DNA from: Lineus longissimus
Lineage: Eukaryota; Nemertea; Pilidiophora; Heteronemertea; Lineidae
Direction: 5' to 3'
Assembly: GCF_910592395.1 (NCBI RefSeq)
Contig: NC_088317.1
Span: 14,262,001 to 14,326,000, forward strand
DNA length: 64,000 nucleotides
A program made the position numbers and the translations under genes. Shown here in pieces: positions 46,529 to 58,112 of the stretch. The notes beneath the pieces are model-generated. The model was not told where the DNA came from and did no database searches. It saw only the letters and a list, made by a program, of their open reading frames with translations. Each line of letters begins with the position of its first letter. Position 1 is the stretch's first letter.

Positions 46529-46946
46529 TGTAGGAGAATGGGTTAATGTCTTTAATAGTTGTGCTGCCCATTCCAGATGGCAGCACAAGCTGGTCTTGCC
46601 TTTTTCAATACACTAGTTTTAATGCTCTTTAATACCTTTAATCATTACATAATATATATACTTATACCTATTTAAGTGAATGCTTGGTGTGGCCCAGAGC
46701 CATTCCTTGAGTTTATCACGCTACTATAACATTATTCCTTGCTTATCTTTAATTCTATGTGCTTGCAGGTATGTACATATTCGTGTTCTGTAAATTGTAA
46801 ATATATTCCGTCATTCCGTCATTAAAAGCCATTCCTTGAGTTTATCACTCTACTATAACATTATTCCTTGCTTATCCTTAATTCTATGTGCTTGCAGGTG
46901 CCTGTATGCCTGCTAATTTGGCCACTGGCCGGAAATATCGGCCACA
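46529..46946. repeat. Right LTR, 418 bp
   Basis: Begins TGTAGGAGAATGGG and ends GGCCACA, followed by TCGG. It has the same internal direct repeat as the left LTR. The few differences between LTRs suggest a fairly recent insertion. Confidence 0.93.
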
Positions 46947-47604
46947 TCGGTATCAAGTCGATTGTTGTTACTCACTCGTTGTGGGGCCCGGGATCGTATC
47001 GTAGCAGTAAGTTATGCCAGTTTCGTAAGTTACCGCCTGTGCCGCGCCCATACGCGCATAACAAAGATAACAGTATTTGTTTGGTTGCTTGTGATCATCA
47101 GCAGGCTACGGGAACCTAATGAATGGACTCTCCAACTAACTTTTACAGTAAAAGCTCAGTTTATATGTCTCTGGTTATTGCATTATAGCTGATTATTGTC
47201 TTTTGCCATGGTTCGAAGGATTCAATGCATTGTCAATGGAACCTGACATAAATACATGAATAAATGACTATTGATGACGTTGGACTGTACATGTTTTAGA
47301 CCATCTTTTCAATGGCAAAAAATATCGTAATGGGCTCAATCATCCATATGGGAGAGAGTCTTTCCACATCGGCGTATCCGGATGGACGTGGCACAGCTAG
47401 AGACGCCTGATCAGGCTAAAACAAAAGACATGGCGAATTGTGAAATCACCATGGGATTGAAATCAACAAGGACATGGTCGAGCAGCTGTGCGCTTTTTAT
47501 GCGAACAACCTTTTTCACGGATTATGTTTCGTTGTCGAGTTGTCGCCCGAATTGGCGAGACCACTCGTAAAGCAGGAATCTTTACCAAACTGGTGAAGGG
47601 CGAA

Positions 47605-49412
47605 TTAGCTCAATCGGGTTACCACCAACCCCTGTCTTACTGTCTGGGGTGCATATTTATGTATCGCTGTCAGTGATTCGGTTAAACGAACAAATTAAAT
47701 ACTCGAAAAATCAGATGTTAAAGTTTTTGATAATTATTGCTGAAGAAGAGTACAGTGACGTCAACAAATGCACGTTTCTTCAGCGAATCTTATATCAAAA
47801 GTGGTACAAACCTTTTCTCCTGAAGAAACAAACAGTCACGGTGACAGTTAAAACGCTAAACACCACAATGGTAGTAAGTGCCACTGGTAACAAGATAGAT
47901 GCTGCAGTGTCTGCCTCTTCGTCCATGATGCCATTGCTGCTACTGTAATTCACGGTTGCCAGGGACAATGTTGTCGTCGTTGACGGGTTTTGTTTATAAC
48001 CTAAACATGTGAAACCGGATAATGCGTTGAACTTTAGTGCCGAAGGGAGATTTTGGAATTGAAGTGTTTGATCTCCATAATTGAATGAAGAGAATAAGTT
48101 CAGCTGCAGTCCTTCCAGAAAGTCAATGTCCACAGGTTTTTAAAAATATCACAGAGATAGAATAAGCTAATGGAATTGGTTTTCGGCAGGGAATGGTATA
48201 TCTAATTGGCCATGTATCTGTTGGATTAGGGTTTAGCTAATCCTGCCTCTTTATTATGTAACAGGCAATTTAAAAATGTCCGAAAAGTCACTTTTTTATT
48301 TTATCACATTTTCGTTCTTTTTCACAATGTATGGGTGAACTATGATGCAACAAAGGTTTTTTTTGCTTTCATTACTAGAACATTCCTGCAAAATTCTTTC
48401 ATTTTCAAGATTGTAGGTCGCTGCGGGTGATTGTTTTTTTCAGACAGCTGGTGACCTTTGAGAACACCCCCTCATAGTCAGCAATGCAGTCAGTCAGAGA
48501 GACTAGGCATGATGCCAGTCTCTCTTAAAGCACAGTCAATAAAAAATGTAGTTTCAGTATTAGGTCTTTCATTGCAGCAATGCGAAAATGTAAGCAATTT
48601 TGGTTAGGTCCGTCATAACATGGAGTCACTCAACCACTCTATTGATTACAGCGGCCGCCTCAGCGCCACCACGCGGGGCCTAAAGGTATTGACTGACACT
48701 GATTGACAGATGCCAAGGTGATAGTGAAGGTCACATTGCGCTGCACTAACATTGAATTGTTGACATGCTGTTTTGAATTTGACAATTCTCGCATTAATTG
48801 CGGCCGATCTCTTAGTTTTTTTGCAGAGTTGTTGATGCAATACCATAAGGTTACTCTTGAAAATGAAATCGGTTAATCTATCGCTGATAAAATACTTGTC
48901 GAAGAGTGGTTCACCTTTTGGGACACCCGATATATGAACTGAAACATCATCGAGTCCTACGTTAAAACCGCCGCTGACTATACATTGAATACACGCGGCT
49001 CAAGATAAAAATTAACAGCTAAGGTAGCAAACATCAATATAATAATTGGTGAGAAATAGCTAATGTTAATGCCCAAATCTTCCAGACAATATTCCTTTTA
49101 GCAGCGTCCCTCAAAATCACACTTGTTGCGTTATCAAGATTATTTGAGTTCCGAATTGTTTAAAAATTCTTTGGGGCAAACGTTTGGATATTGTGAAGGA
49201 AACCTCTAAATACCAAAGCAATCCAATAAAAATCCAACAAGTAAAAAAATGCAATTAAAAACAAAACGGTATCTGCCTCATTTCAACCTACCAAATTTAT
49301 CCAGTTGACAGCCCATTACTTTGCAAACAGCTTCACTGAGACTGCACGGTATCTTGCACGATCTACAGCTCTCTATGGCTGCTTCGTAATACTGACCTTC
49401 CTTGCACGGCAT
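47605..49412 (-). CDS. BCMA/TACI-like TNF-receptor-type single-pass membrane protein, copy A
   Basis: Exons 49292-49412 (ATG at 49412-49410), 47812-48000 and 47605-47666 join in phase 1 throughout and give about 123 residues. The first exon is one cysteine module, 'MPCKEGQYYEAAIESCRSCK' then 'IPC...VCKVMGCQ', closely following the C-x-(E/N)-x-Y-(Y/F)...C-x2-C-x3-C...C...C layout of BCMA, TACI and related TNF receptors. As in BCMA there is no signal peptide before the module (a type III topology). The second exon encodes a Thr/Ser-rich stalk, an acidic patch (IMDEEAD), a hydrophobic transmembrane helix (ILLPVALTTIVVFSVLTVTV) and a basic stop-transfer (CFFRRK). The last exon is a 19-residue tail ending at TAA; it is the least certain part (pyrimidine-poor acceptor). 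A pyrimidine-AG just before the ATG suggests a spliced 5' UTR. A paralog with identical exon lengths lies at 58113-60512. Confidence 0.7.
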
Positions 49413-50400
49413 TGTACTTTATTAAAATAGCTGAAAATGACAAAACCGAGGTTAAGCACATTTGTCTACTTCTTCTTCTTCACGTTAACCTCAATCACAC
49501 GGTCAGTCTTGTTCGTCGCATGTACTCAGTCGTCCTCCGCAATCACGCCCATACAGTTGATCCTGTATGTTAGCACCATTTGGCCAGATTTATTGTCTGC
49601 TGTTGGTTTTCTTTGTGCAGAGGGCAGTCTGGTGGTCGTTGTCATCGGTCAAGTATTGCAAGAGCATTGGTTGGTGTCTCCTACTCTGTACTTGTGGAAT
49701 AGGTGGTACCGCATCCTATTATGCCCGCTTCTTATGTTGCGTTTACATTGTCAAAGATTTTTCAGTTCAATTTAAGTGAACCGTGCTCGAACCGGACCGT
49801 CTGAAAATGGTAAGCACATTTGCAAAAAGGCTTAAATGATAGCTAGGCCGTACATCTATTACCTTTTTTGCCGTTACTGGCTTAGGCCGACCAACCCCCC
49901 CCCCCCCCCCCCCCCCATGAAACATATTTCACGAGGTTCGGTATCATCAAGCTTTGCCCCTTTGACCCACAAACGCGTATCAAGTTTGTGAATTGTCCAT
50001 AATGCGACTCCTTTACAACCTCATAAATGGTTTTGAAGGATTCTTTCACACTTAAATCCTATGTCAGGCCACCAAAATTGTCAGTCGATAGTAAAATGGA
50101 CAGACTTATGGCCAATAAAATAGTTGGGGGAGGGGGACAGGGGACTCAGTGGTGGCTATCTTCGATTTCCCCTGATTTAATTCCCCAACCACCTCATAAT
50201 TAGTGTTGCAGAACCGATAGCTGGACACTAACATATATTTATCATAATGTCAAAAATAAACCGCGATATAGCCAAAAAATATGATGAGGCGGCCATCTCG
50301 TTTTTGACGTCTCATTTTGACCGTTTCCGGGGCCTAAATGTTCCTAAACGTTTGATATGTTGTTCACAAGACCCAATACTACCACGACTACACAGAAGCA
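49413..50400. other. Duplicated non-coding or unassigned sequence upstream of receptor copy A
   Basis: Open frames here (plus 49437-49775; minus around 49800-50060) also exist in block B at 60537-60875 and 60867-61133, but their differences are not concentrated at silent sites. A long C-tract (about 49887-49915) is reduced to six C in block B. Confidence 0.4.
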
Positions 50401-50529
50401 CCATAAAACGTTTTGTATAAATGTTTTCAGGGTTATGTGCCCTTTTGACCCTAAAATATCTTCTTTCTGCCCGCCCATGCCAAATTGCAACATTCTGCTG
50501 CGATGCTCATTTGGGAACTATACTGGTAT

Positions 50530-50773
50530 GTAAAAGTAAAGTTTGTTTATTACAGTGTCAACCCTAATGAAAGGGCCAGCCAGCTTTTTGGCTTATGAGA
50601 CACTCTTTACTTCCAAACTCTTATCTCTAATGCCAGGCGCCTGGCGAGAAGGCAGTTTGTTTAACTAGCTGGCGGCTAACCAACCGGCCGCATCGGAAAG
50701 AGGTTTCCAGCGGGCCTCGAACCTTCGACCTTACCATTCACGAGGCGGACACCTTAACCACTAGGCCATCGAG
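50530..50773 (-). repeat. tRNA-derived SINE
   Basis: On the minus strand the head reads 'gatggcctagtggttaaggt' (A-box-like) and 'ggttcgaggcc' (B box), as in a tRNA gene, then an unrelated body and a tail 'aataaacaaactttactttt'. A clover-leaf cannot be closed beyond the B box, so this is a SINE and not a working tRNA gene. It is absent from block B. A head fragment of the same type may lie near 6720-6760. Confidence 0.8.
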
Positions 50774-51450
50774 ATCGGTTGATGTGTATCGAAAAGCTTT
50801 TTTTCAATTCAAATTGCCGAGAAGTGATGATGTTCAACAATTGTGTAAGGTAAACTAGGTACACGTTGTGAAAGAGTTGGCAAATTAAATAAGCTGGGAT
50901 ATCTTGTCTTCGTTTCTACCATTATGTTTTCTTTAATCGTAATATGAAAAGTTCCGCTGTAGAACCATGACTATTCGTGACTATTACACCCCTGGCTGCG
51001 AAAGGCCTACGATTGTGTGCGGCTGTTTATACGCTACCCATCGTGGCGGAGGTACAAATCGGGTATTGAAGGGCTTAGAATCTTATTGGTGAGTGGATCC
51101 AGTAATATTGTTCTGTGTTTTTATTAGCACTATTTTTGTGGCGAGTGGAAAGTGGCACTGTGATTTGCCTTGTTCGTGCGGAGCAATAGATATTCCCAAT
51201 CGAGTGCATTGATCTCCCATTGTATAAGGTGTAGCCGATGATGTCTTACTTATAGGTTGTGTGTGGGGGGGGGGGGGGGGGGGGAGGGATCAACAGAAGA
51301 ACGTCGTTGACCCGTCACATATTTCTGCTATTGCGACAGATAAACAACTTTTACTGCGACGTCTGTGCTGACAACATAATGCAATCTATTTTTAATATAA
51401 AGGTATAGACACTCATTTAAAAAATGTCCTAGTGACCTGCTTTCTTTGTC

Positions 51451-51621
51451 CCGGTGTAAAAGAAGAAAATGTCCCCCTGGAAAAAGTGTCCGGCCCTATT
51501 GTATTCCGCTATCTGGTTCTATAGAGGCCATGACCGCCAATAGCTCAGAGATTAAAGCGCATAATATAATCCATTGTTTCCCGGACATTCTATCCCAGGA
51601 CATTTTAAACTTCTACACCGG
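51451..51621. repeat. MITE family 2, block A copy (171 bp)
   Basis: The left end 'ccggtgtaaaagaagaaaat' and the right end 'ttttaaacttctacaccgg' are inverted repeats, extending inward through 'gtccccctggaaaaagtgtc' and 'ggacattctatcccaggaca'. Relatives are at 5085, 9265, 20898 and 63227. Confidence 0.85.
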
Positions 51622-52672
51622 GTGTGACTATGCACAAATAAGGTGTCAAGGAACCGTCCGATCTTTTCACCACTTTCTGCAAACTTTGAACAGATTTTTG
51701 CCGGAAATTTCAATGACTAACAGATGAAGACGTCGCTTCGTATGGACATGTTCATTGAGAAAAAAATGGTTAAGAAGACACAAGTCGATGTATCTGAGTC
51801 TTTTACCTCCCTCTTAACGGTTATTCTAACTTTTTCCTAATTCATCCGAAAAGAGTTCCACACTGTCCGACCTATCCCTATTATTTTCTTTACTGTTTTT
51901 GTCATTTTTCTCATTCTATGTAATTAATCGAGCTTAAGATACATTTTTTTACGCTTTGTGTAATACTGTACATACAGCTTTAAAGAAATGTCACGGTAAA
52001 GGGACAAGGAAGTACGGTAAGGCTACTTCAGACGACGTATATCATTATTTTTCAAAGCGAGGTTTCACTGAAATGTAGTGCGCTATAAAAGTACTTTTTT
52101 ATCATCATTTTTTAAATTATCATTTTTAGAAACTAGGTCAACATGTTCTAACGAGAGGTCCTCTTTCTTGTTGAGAATTTAAGAGGTCGCTCTTTCGATA
52201 AGCTTATAGAGCACATTGCTGTGCATCACTGATTTTCTTTGGACTGAGTGGCCAATGTTTATTTTACTAATGGTTCCATTGCTGCGAAATGTATTGAAAT
52301 AGTTGCGAAATAGTAGCCCCTGTTACCCTGTTATATAGACATATTGCGTTTTAAATTTGCGGTAACCACAATGTGTCTTTATTAGCGTGTCTGTGATGTT
52401 ATGTACACTTCTGTCCTGAATAATCACAGGTCCATTATGGTTTATCAAGAGTTGGCGACGTTTACTTTCATATCACGTCTGTTTATCTGTTCACCAGTAA
52501 ACTTTTCTTTTCTTAAAGTGCTTGAATATGTTTTAAGTTTCGACCTATTTTTACCACAAGACCTGTGTTTTGTATCATATATCGCAGTTTGTTCTTTCGT
52601 AAAAGATTCCCTACAGCTTCTTACCCAAGACGAGTCCCAAAAATCATCATGGGTGTTGGTAATCAGCTTAAG

Positions 52673-53991
52673 GGTTGACCATAGGTATCGCAAATTTGGC
52701 TGACATCAAAATCCTAAAGCAATTAAAACTCTTTTCAAGTGAATTGAATGCTCATTTAAAACCCAAGAGTCAGTCCTATGGAAAACAAATGAAATGGCCA
52801 GGGCCATTGTGCTCACCTCATGTGGAGGAAAGATGGATAAAGAGCATGGTATTGTGTCATGTAGTGTTAGGTTTGATGTAGGTCCAAGCAATTACAATTT
52901 CCCCAAAATGGCCAATTTACAGTTCATTCGACCTCTGTGACCTTGAAAAGTAGGTCAAATCAAAGAAGACCCGGGTGACACATTGAATGGTTGTTAGAAT
53001 TAGATGTACCTATGATATAAAATTGGTGCCAATCGGGCAAGTCATTACTGGGAATAATGGCATTTTGAAGAATTTAGGATTTGGCCCCCTCCCTGGAGGC
53101 CAAACGGCAAATCAGATCGCACCAAACTTCGGTACCTGAGATCACCTGACCAAGGGGTACATGTGTACTTAATTTGTGATCAATAGTCATTGCAGTTAAG
53201 AAACGTGCCATAGTTACGGCCTGACAGCGAATTTACGCCATTTGACCTTTGTGACCTTGACAAGAAGGTCAAATTAAAAACATGTGTGACATATACTGTA
53301 TGGTGGTCAGATGTACCCATGATATCAAATTGGTGGCAATCGGGCAAGAAGTTAAGGAATAATCACATTTTTAAGGTTTTTGGATTTTGCCCCCTGGTGG
53401 TCAAGTGGTGAATCATATTGGACCAAACTTCGGTCCCTGAGATCACCTGACTAAGGGGTAAATGTGTACCAAATTTGGTATCAATAGTCATTGCAGTTTA
53501 GAAACGTGCCATCGTTACATCCTAACGGCCAATTTACACCATTTGACCTCTGTGACCTTGAAAAGGAGGTCAAATCAAAAACCCTTAGGATATATGATGC
53601 ACCTTTGCTAGAAGTACCTACCATATTTTTTTCAAAATTTCCCGACTACAATTAAGGGAGATATTGCATATTTTCACTTTTAACGTTTGGCCCCCTGGTG
53701 GCCAAACCATGAAACAAATCGGATTGAAACTTAGTCTCCAAGGTGTCATTACATAAGGGTACATGTGTACAAAGTTTCAACTCAATAGCTCTAACAGTTA
53801 CGAAACGTGCCCTGCTAACGGACGACGGACGACGACGGACGACGACGACGACGACGAAGACGACGACGGACGACGGACGCCACGGTATTGGATAAGCTCA
53901 CCTCTGCTAAGAGGTGAGCTAAAAACAGCCTTCCGCCTTTGAAATGAGTATTCACTCTGTTTTGAAAAAATGGCGGTTCCTAAGGTCAACC
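52673..53991. mobile_element. Long form of foldback family 4 with an inserted repeat array
   Basis: The ends are GGTTGACC and GGTCAACC, and the subterminal parts ('aaagcaattaaaactctttt', 'gaatgctcatttaaaaccca' on the left; 'gaaatgagtattcactctgt' and 'aatggcggttcc' on the right) match the short element at 27428-27650. The roughly 1.1-kb centre is a separate element. Confidence 0.7.
52880..53920. repeat. Three to four diverged approximately 300-bp tandem units and a GAC-rich microsatellite
   Basis: 'tttgacctctgtgaccttga' or close variants, 'aaaggaggtcaaatcaaaa', 'ccaaacttcggt(a/c)cctgagatca' and 'tcattgcagtt(a/t)agaaacg' recur at roughly 300-base steps. The array ends in a GACGACG run (about 53818-53880) and the short palindrome 'agctcacctctgctaagagg' plus 'tgagct'. 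Such an ending is common in DNA-transposon-derived repeats of marine invertebrates; I could not name the family. Confidence 0.75.
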
Positions 53992-54270
53992 GTTAACAGG
54001 ACAGTCATAATGCTATATGTTAACTCAACTCAGGTTAAAACGAGCATCTCTGGTAGCCCAATAGGCTGTTCAGCGATATTTGGTGCAGAGGGGTTTTAGT
54101 TGTCAATGCATCTCGACAATGTTTTACGAACATGTTGCTCTCTACTACCTCAAGAGCCTTTTAGGCCTCAACTATACCCAGGAATTTCTAGTTTCTCGTT
54201 TTCCAAACGAGATCATCCGCAATCTCCCAAGGTTCTAATCGGAGTCAATTCGTACCATCTCCCAGATCTC

Positions 54271-55323
54271 CATTATTCGTGAACCTGACACTCTAACCCT
54301 CGAACATATTATCTCCGAACCAGTCTTCTTTAACCCGGATATTCTCACTAACTTCTCTCCAGTAAACTCGCTCTTAGCCAAGGCTGGTGTAACTCTACTT
54401 AGGCATCTTCTCCAGTCGGATCTGTCCTTCAGGAATATTGATGAAATTCATCGAACTGTACCTGGCAACTCCAAACGACTCCTTTCAAAGGAACTAAAGG
54501 CCCTAGTTGAGTCCCTTCCTAGGAAATGGGTAGATTTCCCCCCCCCTCCAACTTCAAATGTGAGCTCCTTTGATAAGCCTCAGCTGAGGGATGTTCTAGT
54601 TACAGTTCCAAGGATTCACGAGAAGGGTGATGATGTCTCCCTTAACGGGGACAACCTCCCCTTCGCCTCCATAACGGTCAAAGGCATATAAGGTCCGCTG
54701 TCTGACTGCCTATCAGGAGAAGTATTTCAGAAGGCCTGGCCACAGGTGGGATGATGTTTTTGGCCGAGTCTGATGTTGCTCCCATCTTCACCTCTACGTT
54801 TTCAAAGCCTACCAAGGACGACCACGCGTTCATTCATTTTAGACTTCTACATGGTGCAATGCCCACTGGTTTGTTCAGATTTAACGCAGGTTTTGTAAAC
54901 AACCCCCATTGTCTGTTTTTTGGGAGTCACGACGACCTACTACATTCCTTTGTACAATGTCATCATCTTACCCCTCTAGCTCAATGCGGAGCAAGCTTAG
55001 TGCTGAAAGTCAACAACGAATACTCTTTCTCGATAAAGGACTATATATCTTTATTACCCCTCACCTCTCTCGCAAACAGGTACATCAATTACATTTTTGT
55101 CACCGCCCAAGCAGCAGCCTACTAGGCCCTTGTGCATAAAATCTTTGGTGAAGGAGCCACCGATCCGCTAGAGATCTTTAGATCATTTCTAAAATACCGT
55201 ATCAACATAGACTACCTCTATTACAAACTAGAAGATGAAATCATGGTATTTGACAATATGTGGTGCAGGAATGGCGCATTCTGCACCATCAATGATGCAG
55301 AAGAATTGATCTGGAACTTCTGA
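54271..55323 (+). pseudogene. Degenerate L1/Tx1-like LINE, C-terminal region
   Basis: Three open pieces in succession (about 54271-54690, 54751-55125, 55132-55323) interrupted by stops or shifts. The first reads 'SEPVFFNPDILTNFSPVNSL' and 'LLRHLLQSDLSFRNIDEIHR', the hinge that follows the RT in L1-type elements. The second has 'HAFIHFRLLHGAMPTGLFRF' and a decayed zinc knuckle ('CLFFGSHDDLLHSFVQC', one Cys replaced by Phe). The third shows no known domain. RT and endonuclease are missing. No intact gene can be read here. Confidence 0.7.
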
Positions 55324-55704
55324 TTTTCACATCTGCGTTTTACAATCTACCATTTTAGATGTTATCACTTTCGTTTCAGAAAATTCCCTCTAACACTTAA
55401 TTAGGTAACGTCTTTTTTTTAGCAGACAATGTCTTTTTCTAACCGCTTTTAATGGACTTTTCAATATCTAGACCTCAAAATCAATATCAACAAAGGCCAA
55501 CCAATTGTTATTCACTCCATGCAACACCACTCCCTGGAGAGGTGCCGCAGCCTAAATGTACGTACCTTGCATTATATTAGTTCAGGAGTGCTTGGATAGG
55601 ACTGTATTTATCAGTAGAGGTCATGAAGTCATTATCTAATTGTCTAATTATGTATATGAAATGTACCAACTTCTCGTTTGGTTAACAACATCTTAACTTT
55701 GCTT

Positions 55705-56055
55705 TATACATTCACTATGCTAAACAAAATATGAACATGAACATCAGACATAAATTTATATTCACAAAATACAACATGGCACAGTAGGGATAGTAAATAG
55801 GCTAAAGCCTTTAAACAAATGCCCTTAAAAGACAACAATAGCGTTAATATCACCCTTTATACATTCACTATGCTAAACAAAATATGAACATGAACATCAG
55901 ACATACATTTATATTCACAAAATACAACATGGCACAGTAGGGATAGTAAATAGGCTAAAGCCTTTAAATAAATGCCCTTAAAAGACAACAATAGCGTTAA
56001 TATCACCCGTTATACATTCACCATGCTAAACAAAATATGAACATGAACATGAAAC
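55705..56055. repeat. Minisatellite, just over two copies of the approximately 153-bp unit (block B)
   Basis: 'atacattcac(t/c)atgctaaac' recurs at about 55707, 55859 and 56011 (152-bp steps). The sequence corresponds to the array at 32912-33370. Confidence 0.9.
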
Positions 56056-56327
56056 AAGAAATCAGAAATAAGTAGAAACTTACAGATAAATTCAAACTGT
56101 GAATGGAAATTCGAGTCCACGAGTAAACTTACCGTGTATACAAAACCGTTAAAAACAAATAATGTTCATACAAATAAGTTACATAATATGGTTCTGAATA
56201 AACACATTGCCGGTAGTCCCGCAACTGACATAGATCCAAAAAGATCGGACATAACATTTATGAATAGACTACAGTATCAATTTCCTCGTCGCTTGCACTT
56301 GGGCTCATAAGCCAAAAGCTGTCTATG

Positions 56328-56555
56328 AGGCACCTATTCCATAGAGCTATACCCTATACTATACTATACGCGAACAATAGTTTCATGGTCATGCACCCTT
56401 TGTGAAGCCATTGTTCGCGTATAGTGTAGTATACCGTATACCTCTATGGGGAAGGTGCCTATACGCGAACAATGGCTTCACAAAGGGTGCATGACCATGA
56501 AACTATTGTTCGCGTATAGTATAGTATAGGGTATAGCTCTATGGAATAGGTGCCT
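56328..56555. repeat. Perfect 97-bp inverted repeat with a 34-base spacer
   Basis: Arms 56328-56424 and 56459-56555 are exact reverse complements over all 97 positions, from 'aggcacctattccatagagc' inward to 'ttgttcgcgtatag'. The spacer is itself a diverged copy of the outer part of the arm. On both sides are pieces of the SINE tail ('ctcataagccaaaagct' on the left, 'taataaacaaactttacttt' on the right). Non-coding. Confidence 0.97.
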
Positions 56556-57208
56556 AATAAACAAACTTTACTTTACAAAACGACTGTAGGCAATATCATT
56601 AGGCTATCAGTTTGTACGGAGTCTATACGGTCCATACTGAAGTTCCTCGTCGCTTGAACTTGGGCTCTCAAGGTCTGAAATCCCAAAATATATGAGGTAC
56701 ATACGAGGTGTAAGTTAATGCATTATGTTATGTACTGTCGTCTACGTGTACCGTCGGCTAATTTTCTAGAAACGTGTAACATTTTCAACACTTTCACTAA
56801 ATTTTATATCTAGCGTTATGGTATTTTATTGTAGGAACGTGTACCAGGCCTTCGATGACCGGCTCTCATTTGAAAAAAGGTCTCTCAAAATACAGTCCTA
56901 ATGCAAGCAACCGCACCTCTGATCAATCCATGGAACTGGACCGAAACAAATAACAATTTATAGATTTGTAGAAGTTATCAAGTGTAAAAAGTTATTCTAT
57001 TTGTGATGAGGATGATTGCCTCTGCCCTCGTTGGTTGGCCACAAAAATGTATTTGTCATGTAGAAATAGTAGTGACACCTAGCGGCCAAAAGGACGGGTC
57101 ATAGTTTACATGCCCTCGTAACTTGTAACTGTCCTCTATTGCTAATGATAATAAATTTAAAAGAATGACTGAAAGAGGTTCTGGCAGTGTCTTATAAAAA
57201 AAAATTAC

Positions 57209-57310
57209 CTTGGACAATGCAGCATTGACATTCCTGGGTTGTTGGTAGGTATTTATCTGATGGCCATTTTACCGTTTTCGAAGTTTTGGGATTTGAATGC
57301 CAACAACACC
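57209..57310 (-). CDS. Cysteine-rich exon of an unidentified gene (block B copy)
   Basis: Counterpart of 41147-41248 with the same 102-base length, phases and splice sites, and the same predicted residues ('WPSDKYLPTTQECQCCIVQ'). Conservation between blocks is high, but neighbouring intron sequence is also similar, so this is not by itself proof of selection. Confidence 0.4.
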
Positions 57311-58112
57311 CTGAAAAATATTCATTACATTTGATACAGTAAATACACCTGTAAGCTTGAAGTGTTTTCGTTGCCGTAAGTTCATGATTGAATCGTAAAG
57401 CCTTTATCTTTAGACAAGGACCAGAACAGATGGATCGAAGCCACGAACCCATGTCGGTATCAAGTCGATTGTTTTTACTCACTCGTTGTGAGGCCCGGGA
57501 TCGAATCGTAGCAGTAAGTTATGCCAGTTTCGTAAGTTGCCGCCTGTGCCACGCCCATACGCGCATAACAAAGATAACAGTATTTGTTTGGTTGCTTGTG
57601 ATCATCAGCAGGCTACAGAAAACTAATGAATGGACTCTCCAACTAACTTTTACAGTAAAAGCTCAGTTTATGTGTCTCGGGTTTCTGCATTATAGCTGAT
57701 TATTGTCTTTTTGCCATGGTTCGATGGATCCAATGCATTGTCAATGGAATCTGACATAAATACATGAATAAATGACTATTAATGACGTTGGACTGTACAT
57801 GTTTTAGATCATCTTTTCAATGGCAAAAAATATCGTAATGGGCTCAATCATCCATGTGGGAGAGAGTCTTTCCACATCGGCGTATCCGGATGGACGTGGC
57901 ACAGCTAGAGACGCCTAATCAGGCTAAAACAAAAGACATGGCGAATTGGGAAATCACCATGGGATTGAAATCAACAAGGACATGGTCGAGCAGCTGTGCG
58001 CTTTTTATGCGAACAACCTTTTTCACGGATTATGTTTCGTTGTCGAGTTGTCGCCCGAATTGGCGAGACGACTCGTAAAGCAGGAATCTTTACCAAACTG
58101 GTGAAGGGCGAA

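Larger units (their letters stand above)
41396..46946. mobile_element. 5.55-kb LTR-bounded element with two pogo-like genes and no visible gag or pol
   Basis: The ends are 418-bp LTRs. TCGG is duplicated at 41392-41395 and 46947-46950; block B at about 57453 has a single TCGG in the same context, which proves the insertion. A purine-rich 'aggggaggggg' lies just before the right LTR, suggesting plus-strand orientation; no good tRNA primer site was seen after the left LTR. The interior holds two minus-strand pogo/Tigger-like genes, inverted repeats around them and an orphan nuclease-type exon. No reverse transcriptase, integrase or protease motif was found in any frame. It therefore looks like a non-autonomous LTR element carrying foreign cargo. 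Confidence 0.85.
39660..52330. repeat. Segmental duplication block A (interrupted)
   Basis: Sequence from 39660 to 41395 and from 46947 to about 52330 matches block B (55705-64000) in the same order and orientation, including a Cys-rich exon, a complete receptor-like gene and several MITEs. Differences by eye are a few percent plus indels. The LTR element at 41396-46946 and the SINE-containing segment near 50400-50772 are absent from block B. Block B lacks about 39975-40560. Confidence 0.92.

Noticed and set aside
49437-49775. 112-codon plus-strand frame also present in block B at 60537-60875
   Set aside because: Most differences between the two copies change the amino acid, as expected for non-coding DNA, and the strand is opposite to the supported gene.
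50690-50773. tRNA gene on the minus strand (A-box and B-box sequences)
   Set aside because: The acceptor stem cannot be formed and a SINE body and tail follow directly.
53798-53989. Serine-run open frame on the minus strand
   Set aside because: Produced by the GAC-type microsatellite; not a gene.
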